This document shows positions 29,861 to 33,684 of a stretch of DNA of 33,684 nucleotides, one piece after another (within the stretch, counting starts at the first letter, position 1; the number at the start of each line of letters is the position of its first letter). Origin of the DNA: Phenylobacterium sp. CCH9-H3 (lineage in GTDB: Bacteria > Pseudomonadota > Alphaproteobacteria > Caulobacterales > Caulobacteraceae); NCBI RefSeq assembly GCF_001557235.1, contig NZ_LSJI01000273.1, positions 1 through 33,684 of the forward strand. The letters run 5' to 3'. Made by a program: the position numbers and the translations under genes. A model generated the notes under the pieces. The model ran no database searches. It was given only the letters and a program-made list of their open reading frames with translations, and was not told the origin of the DNA.

Positions 29861-31183
29861 ATGGCCTGGGATTTCGAGACCGATCCTGAGTTCCAGAAGA
29901 AGCTGGACTGGATCGAGGACTTCATGCGCGAGGAAGTCGAGCCGCTCTCGCACCTGGGCATGGCCGTCTACTCCAGCCTGGGCCGCGAGAAGTTCATCAA
30001 GCCGCTGCAGCAGAAGGTGAAGGACCAGGGGCTCTGGGCCTGTCACCTGGGGCCGGAGCTGGGCGGCCAAGGGTTCGGGCAGCTCAAGCTGGCGCTGATG
30101 AACGAGAAGCTGGGCCGCAACAGCCTGGCGCCCAGCGTCTTCGGCTGCCAGGCGCCCGACAGCGGCAACGCCGAGATCATCGCCCACTACGGCACCGACA
30201 AGCAGAAGGAACAGTACCTCTGGCCGCTGCTGAACGGTGAGATCCGCTCGGCCTTCTCCATGAGCGAGCCCACCGGCGGCTCCGACCCCCTCACCTTCAC
30301 CACGCGGGCGGTGCTGGAAGGCGACGAGTGGGTGATCAACGGCGAGAAGTGGTTCTCCACCAACGCCAAGTACGCCAAGGTCCTGGTGCTCTACGCGATC
30401 ACCGATCCAGACGCGAAGGACCCCTACCGGCGCACCTCGATCTTCCTCGTGCCCACCGACACGCCCGGCGTCGAGATCGTCCGCAACGTGGCCGTGGGCG
30501 CGGGCGGCGAGGTGGGCGGCGGCAACGAGGCCTATGTCCGCTACACCAACGTGCGCCTGCCCTATGACGCCCTGCTGGGCGACCGCGGCGCGGCGTTCGT
30601 GATCGCCCAGGTGCGGCTGGGCGGCGGGCGCGTGCACCACGCCATGCGCACCGTCGGCGCCTGCCGCCACGCCCTGGACCTGATGTGCCAGCGCGCCGTC
30701 TCGCGCACCACCCGAGAGGGCCGCCTCTCGGACCTGCAGATGGTGCAGGACCAGATCGCTGAGTCCTGGATCGCCGTGGAGAGCTTCCGCCTCCTGGTGC
30801 TGCGCACCGCCTGGCTCATCGACAAGCACAAGGACTACCAGAAGGTCCGCAAGGACATCGCGGCCATCAAGGTGGCGATGCCGAAGGTCTATCACGACGT
30901 GGCGGCCAAGGCGGCGCACCTGCATGGCGCGCTGGGCGTCTCCAACGAGATGCCGTTCATGCGGATGGTCACCTCGGCCCTGGTCATGGGCATCGCCGAC
31001 GGCCCCACCGAGGTGCACAAGGTCACCTTGGCCAAGCAGATCCTCAAGGATTACCAGCCCGACAACGACCTCTTCCCCAGCTACCACATCCCCAAGCTGC
31101 AGGAGGAGGCCAGGAAGCGGTTCGGCAAGGAGCTGGCTGAGATCCGCGACCATTACGCCGCGCGGCGGACCGAACGGGCGTGA
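29861..31183 (+). CDS. acyl-CoA dehydrogenase
   Basis: A 440-residue flavoprotein of the acyl-CoA dehydrogenase family. The FAD/substrate region FSMSEPTGGSDPLTFTT (near 130-147), INGEKWFSTNA (near 160) and FLVPTDTPGVEIVRN match the mid-beta domain; LGGGRVHHAMRTVG begins the C-terminal helical domain and IADGPTEVHKVTLAKQIL is near the end. The family oxidises acyl-CoA to enoyl-CoA with FAD and passes electrons to ETF. The 440-residue length is longer than the short-chain enzymes (about 380) and suits the ACAD10/11-like group, which favours long or branched substrates. ATG 29861 follows GGAAGG. Next to the crotonase, this supports beta-oxidation of an unknown acyl-CoA. Confidence 0.9.
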   Translation: MAWDFETDPEFQKKLDWIEDFMREEVEPLSHLGMAVYSSLGREKFIKPLQQKVKDQGLWACHLGPELGGQGFGQLKLALMNEKLGRNSLAPSVFGCQAPDSGNAEIIAHYGTDKQKEQYLWPLLNGEIRSAFSMSEPTGGSDPLTFTTRAVLEGDEWVINGEKWFSTNAKYAKVLVLYAITDPDAKDPYRRTSIFLVPTDTPGVEIVRNVAVGAGGEVGGGNEAYVRYTNVRLPYDALLGDRGAAFVIAQVRLGGGRVHHAMRTVGACRHALDLMCQRAVSRTTREGRLSDLQMVQDQIAESWIAVESFRLLVLRTAWLIDKHKDYQKVRKDIAAIKVAMPKVYHDVAAKAAHLHGALGVSNEMPFMRMVTSALVMGIADGPTEVHKVTLAKQILKDYQPDNDLFPSYHIPKLQEEARKRFGKELAEIRDHYAARRTERA

Positions 31184-31288
31184 TCCCCGCGCCGCCGCTT
31201 CCGCCAGCCGAAGGCATCACCCGTTCGGTTGCGGTGGCCCCGCCGCCGGTCTTGAATTGCGCCCTCAGGTTCGAGGGAGACGGGACCC

Positions 31289-32119
31289 ATGCCCCGCGTC
31301 GCTGTGGTCACCGGCGCCAATCAGGGATTGGGTCTGGCGCTCGTCGAGCGGCTTTGCCGCGACCTTGAAGAGGGGGGCCATGTGTACCTGACGGCCCGCG
31401 ACCCGGCGAAGGGCGCGGGCGCCTGCGCCCAGCTCCGGGAAAAGGGACTGACGCCGGAGTTTCTGCAACTCGACGTGACCGAGCCGGAAAGCGTGGCGGC
31501 GTGCGCCGAGGCGCTGAACGAGCGTCGCGGTGGGGTCGACATCCTGATCTCCAACGCGGCGGCCCGGATCGGTCGCGACCGGCCCCAGGCCGATCAGGTC
31601 GAAGACTTCATCGCCACCAACAACCTCGGGACAACCCGCGTCCTGACCGCGTTCGAGCCCCTGCTTCGGCCCGGCGCGCACGTCGTCGTCGTGGCCAGCA
31701 GCTTCGGTGTCCTGCGCCAGCTGCCGACCCGACTTCATCCCCGGTTCGACGGGCCGGACCTGACGCTGGCCGACATCGATCGGACGATGACCGGGTACGT
31801 CCAGGCCGTGCGCACCGGCCGCGCGGCCATGGAAGGGTGGCCCGACTGGGTCAACGTCCCCTCGAAGGTCGGCCAGGTGGCCAGCATGCGCATCTTCGCC
31901 AGAAGCTTGGCCGGCGATGGTCGCGGTGTCGTCGTCAATGCCTGTTGCCCCGGCCTGGTGGACACCGACGCCTCCCGCCCCTGGTTCGAGGACATGTCCC
32001 GGGCGCAGTCGCCGCTGGCGGCGGCCGAGGACGTGGTGTGGCTTGTAAACACGCCGACGCCCGAGAGCGGACCTGTCGGAGAACTTGTCCAGCACAGGCG
32101 TGTCCTGGCCTGGCTCTAG
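31289..32119 (+). CDS. short-chain dehydrogenase lacking the catalytic Tyr
   Basis: A 276-residue classical SDR most like carbonyl reductase. The cofactor motif is TGANQGLG (8-15), NAA follows at 89-91 and the Ser is Ser137/138 in VASSFG. The expected Tyr-x-x-x-Lys reads N-V-P-S-K (Asn189, Lys193), encoded AAC GTC CCC TCG AAG, so the catalytic Tyr is replaced by Asn through what could be a single base change from TAC. Without Tyr, reductase activity should be low, unless another residue serves. GAGGGAG lies 9 bases before ATG 31289. It sits between acyl-CoA genes, but a role in that pathway is uncertain. Confidence 0.82.
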   Translation: MPRVAVVTGANQGLGLALVERLCRDLEEGGHVYLTARDPAKGAGACAQLREKGLTPEFLQLDVTEPESVAACAEALNERRGGVDILISNAAARIGRDRPQADQVEDFIATNNLGTTRVLTAFEPLLRPGAHVVVVASSFGVLRQLPTRLHPRFDGPDLTLADIDRTMTGYVQAVRTGRAAMEGWPDWVNVPSKVGQVASMRIFARSLAGDGRGVVVNACCPGLVDTDASRPWFEDMSRAQSPLAAAEDVVWLVNTPTPESGPVGELVQHRRVLAWL

Positions 32120-32225
32120 GTCGGTCGTTCGATGCTACAGAACCGAAATGCCTTGATTTCCCTAGGTGAACAAAGCTCGACATGATCGAACCCGACCGTG
32201 ATGACGCCTACCGTGGAGTGAACCT

Positions 32226-33684
32226 TTGACCAACGTCTGGCCTGTCATGTCCATCGCCGAGGCGCACGCCAAGCTGACAGCGCCGGGCGCACCGTTCGAA
32301 ATCGAGGAGAAGGTGATCCGGGGCGTGCCGACCCGCACCTGGAAGAACGCCCCGCCCACCCTGCGCGACGTGTTCCTGAACGGTCGGCGGTTCGCCGAGC
32401 GCGAGTTCCTGGTCTACGAGGACGACCGGGCTACCTTCGACAGCTTCGCCCGCGCCACCCTGACCCTCGCGCACCGCCTCCAGGCCGACGGGGTGAAGAA
32501 GGGCGACCGCGTCGCCGTGATCATGCGCAACCTGCCGGAATGGGCGGTCTGCTTCTGGGCCGGCCAGCTGGTGGGCGCCATCGTCACGCCCCTGAACGCC
32601 TGGTGGACCGGCGCGGAGCTGGAGTACGGCCTGGCCGATTCCGGGACCAAGGTCGCCTTCGTGGACGACGAGCGCCTGGACCGCATCGCCGAGTTCCTGG
32701 ACGAGCTGCCGGACCTTCAGAAGGTCTATGTGACCCGCCACGTGGCCGATGGCTTGCCGCCGAAAACCCAGCGGCTGGGGGACGTCATCGGCGTCGTCAA
32801 CGCCTGGGGCGAACTGGCCGAGCTGCCCCTGCCGGACGTGCCGCTCGGCCCCGAGGACGACGCCACCATCCTCTACACCTCCGGGACCACCGGCCGCCCC
32901 AAGGGCGCGCTGGGCACGCACCGGAACATGACGTCCAATATCGGCGCGGGTGGCATCTCGGCGGCGCGCAACTTCCTGCGGGCCGGCGAGCCGCTGCCCG
33001 AACTGGACGCCACCAAGCTGCCGCAGCGGGTGACCCTGCTGGTGGTGCCGATGTTCCACGCCACCGGCCTGTCGGCGACCCTGGGCCCGACGCTGAACTC
33101 GGGCGGCAAGATCGTGCTGATGCGCCGCTGGGACGCCGAGCCGGCCATGAAGCTGATCGAGCGGGAGAAGGTCAGCTCGACCGGCGGCGTGCCGACCATC
33201 GCCTGGCAGCTGATCGAGCACCCGGCGCGGGCGAAGTACGACCTGTCGTCGCTGCTGGCGGTGACCTATGGCGGGGCGCCCTCGGCGCCCGAGCTGGTGC
33301 GCAAGATCGCCGAGGTGTTCCCAGGCTCGCAGCCCGGCAACGGCTGGGGCATGACGGAGACCACCGCCACCTTCACCAGCCACATGGGCATGGACTACCT
33401 GAACCGCCCCGACAGCGCCGGCCCGGCCGCGCCGGTGGGCGAAATGCAGGTCCGCGACCCCGCCGATGGCAAGACGGTGCTGCCGGCGGGCTCGGTGGGC
33501 GAGCTGTGGGTCAAGGGGCCCCAGGTTGTGAAGCTCTACTGGAACAAGCCGGAGGCCACGGCCGAGACCTTCCAGGACGGCTGGCTGCGCACCGGCGACC
33601 TGGCGCGGATCGACGACGAAGGCTTCCTGTTCATCATCGACCGGGCCAAGGACATGCTGATCCGCGGCGGCGAGAACATCTACT
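32226..33684 (+). CDS. AMP-dependent acyl-CoA ligase, 3' end missing
   Basis: An adenylate-forming enzyme, cut by the window end after about 486 residues. The AMP-binding block TILYTSGTTGRPKGA (near 218), GNGWGMTETTA (near 377) and RTGDLARIDDEGF followed by IIDRAKDMLIRGGENIY, the hinge region, are visible; the C-terminal lid domain lies beyond base 33684. It activates a fatty or aromatic acid with ATP and CoA. TTG 32226 was chosen because GTGGAG lies 7 bases before it and it gives MTNVWPVMSIAEAHAKL; the ATG at 32247 lacks a ribosome-binding site. It closes the acyl-CoA locus that begins with the crotonase at 29014. Confidence 0.9.
   Translation, partial: MTNVWPVMSIAEAHAKLTAPGAPFEIEEKVIRGVPTRTWKNAPPTLRDVFLNGRRFAEREFLVYEDDRATFDSFARATLTLAHRLQADGVKKGDRVAVIMRNLPEWAVCFWAGQLVGAIVTPLNAWWTGAELEYGLADSGTKVAFVDDERLDRIAEFLDELPDLQKVYVTRHVADGLPPKTQRLGDVIGVVNAWGELAELPLPDVPLGPEDDATILYTSGTTGRPKGALGTHRNMTSNIGAGGISAARNFLRAGEPLPELDATKLPQRVTLLVVPMFHATGLSATLGPTLNSGGKIVLMRRWDAEPAMKLIEREKVSSTGGVPTIAWQLIEHPARAKYDLSSLLAVTYGGAPSAPELVRKIAEVFPGSQPGNGWGMTETTATFTSHMGMDYLNRPDSAGPAAPVGEMQVRDPADGKTVLPAGSVGELWVKGPQVVKLYWNKPEATAETFQDGWLRTGDLARIDDEGFLFIIDRAKDMLIRGGENIY

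Noticed and set aside
1..33684. CRISPR arrays, tRNA, rRNA, transposases or phage genes
   Set aside because: I saw no regularly spaced direct repeats, cloverleaf-like conserved segments or transposase/integrase motifs anywhere in the window.

Overview
The window is very GC-rich, nearly fully coding, uses third-position G/C heavily, and has many 4-base start/stop and stop/stop overlaps. Gene content (TetR regulators, crotonase/acyl-CoA dehydrogenase/acyl-CoA ligase genes, DUF885 peptidase, eukaryote-type ornithine decarboxylase beside a deoxyhypusine-synthase homologue, GC-rich palindromic intergenic repeat) suggests a chromosome segment of a Caulobacterales-like alphaproteobacterium, perhaps Phenylobacterium or Caulobacter. 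That assignment is inference; no rRNA, tRNA, phage, transposase or CRISPR is visible.

Layout. 1-1883: tail of an alpha/beta hydrolase, a tandem hot-dog thioesterase and a small disordered protein. 1994-3600: a membrane cytochrome b and an exported molybdopterin oxidoreductase, translationally coupled. 3610-8464: an exported trypsin-like protease and a very large exported CHAT (caspase-like) protein, divergent, with start codons overlapping on one CATG. 8468-11798: class A acid phosphatase homologue, deoxyhypusine-synthase homologue and PLP ornithine/lysine-type decarboxylase (a polyamine pair), with two minus-strand terminators. 12003-14613: phnCDE-type ABC importer with ATGA overlaps. 14610-17434: Nudix hydrolase, a Pho-box-like direct repeat, an unusual TetR-HTH/glycosyltransferase fusion, palindromic operator candidates and a second TetR gene. 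17444-17589: palindromic intergenic repeat. 17598-22638: 2-hydroxyacid dehydrogenase (start behind a perfect hairpin), a redoxin/cytochrome c/copper-monooxygenase-like/EF-hand lipoprotein, and a DUF885 metallopeptidase. 22764-28954: amino-acid permease, tiny membrane ORF, RmlD-like reductase, MATE exporter, serine beta-lactamase/esterase and GNAT acetyltransferase. 29014-33684: fatty-acid/acyl-CoA genes (crotonase, acyl-CoA dehydrogenase, SDR, AMP-dependent acyl-CoA ligase cut by the window end).

The best candidate for an undescribed system is the head-to-head pair at 3610-8464: two putative exported proteases of different fold, one with 13-residue-period Asp/Gly calcium-type repeats, the other with an intact CHAT His/Cys pair and a long uncharacterised C-terminal region. 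Second-rank candidates are the TetR-glycosyltransferase fusion next to a Pho-box-like site and a phn importer, the four-module redox lipoprotein, and the ODC/DHS-like polyamine pair. All functional statements are from motif reading only; no database search was run.
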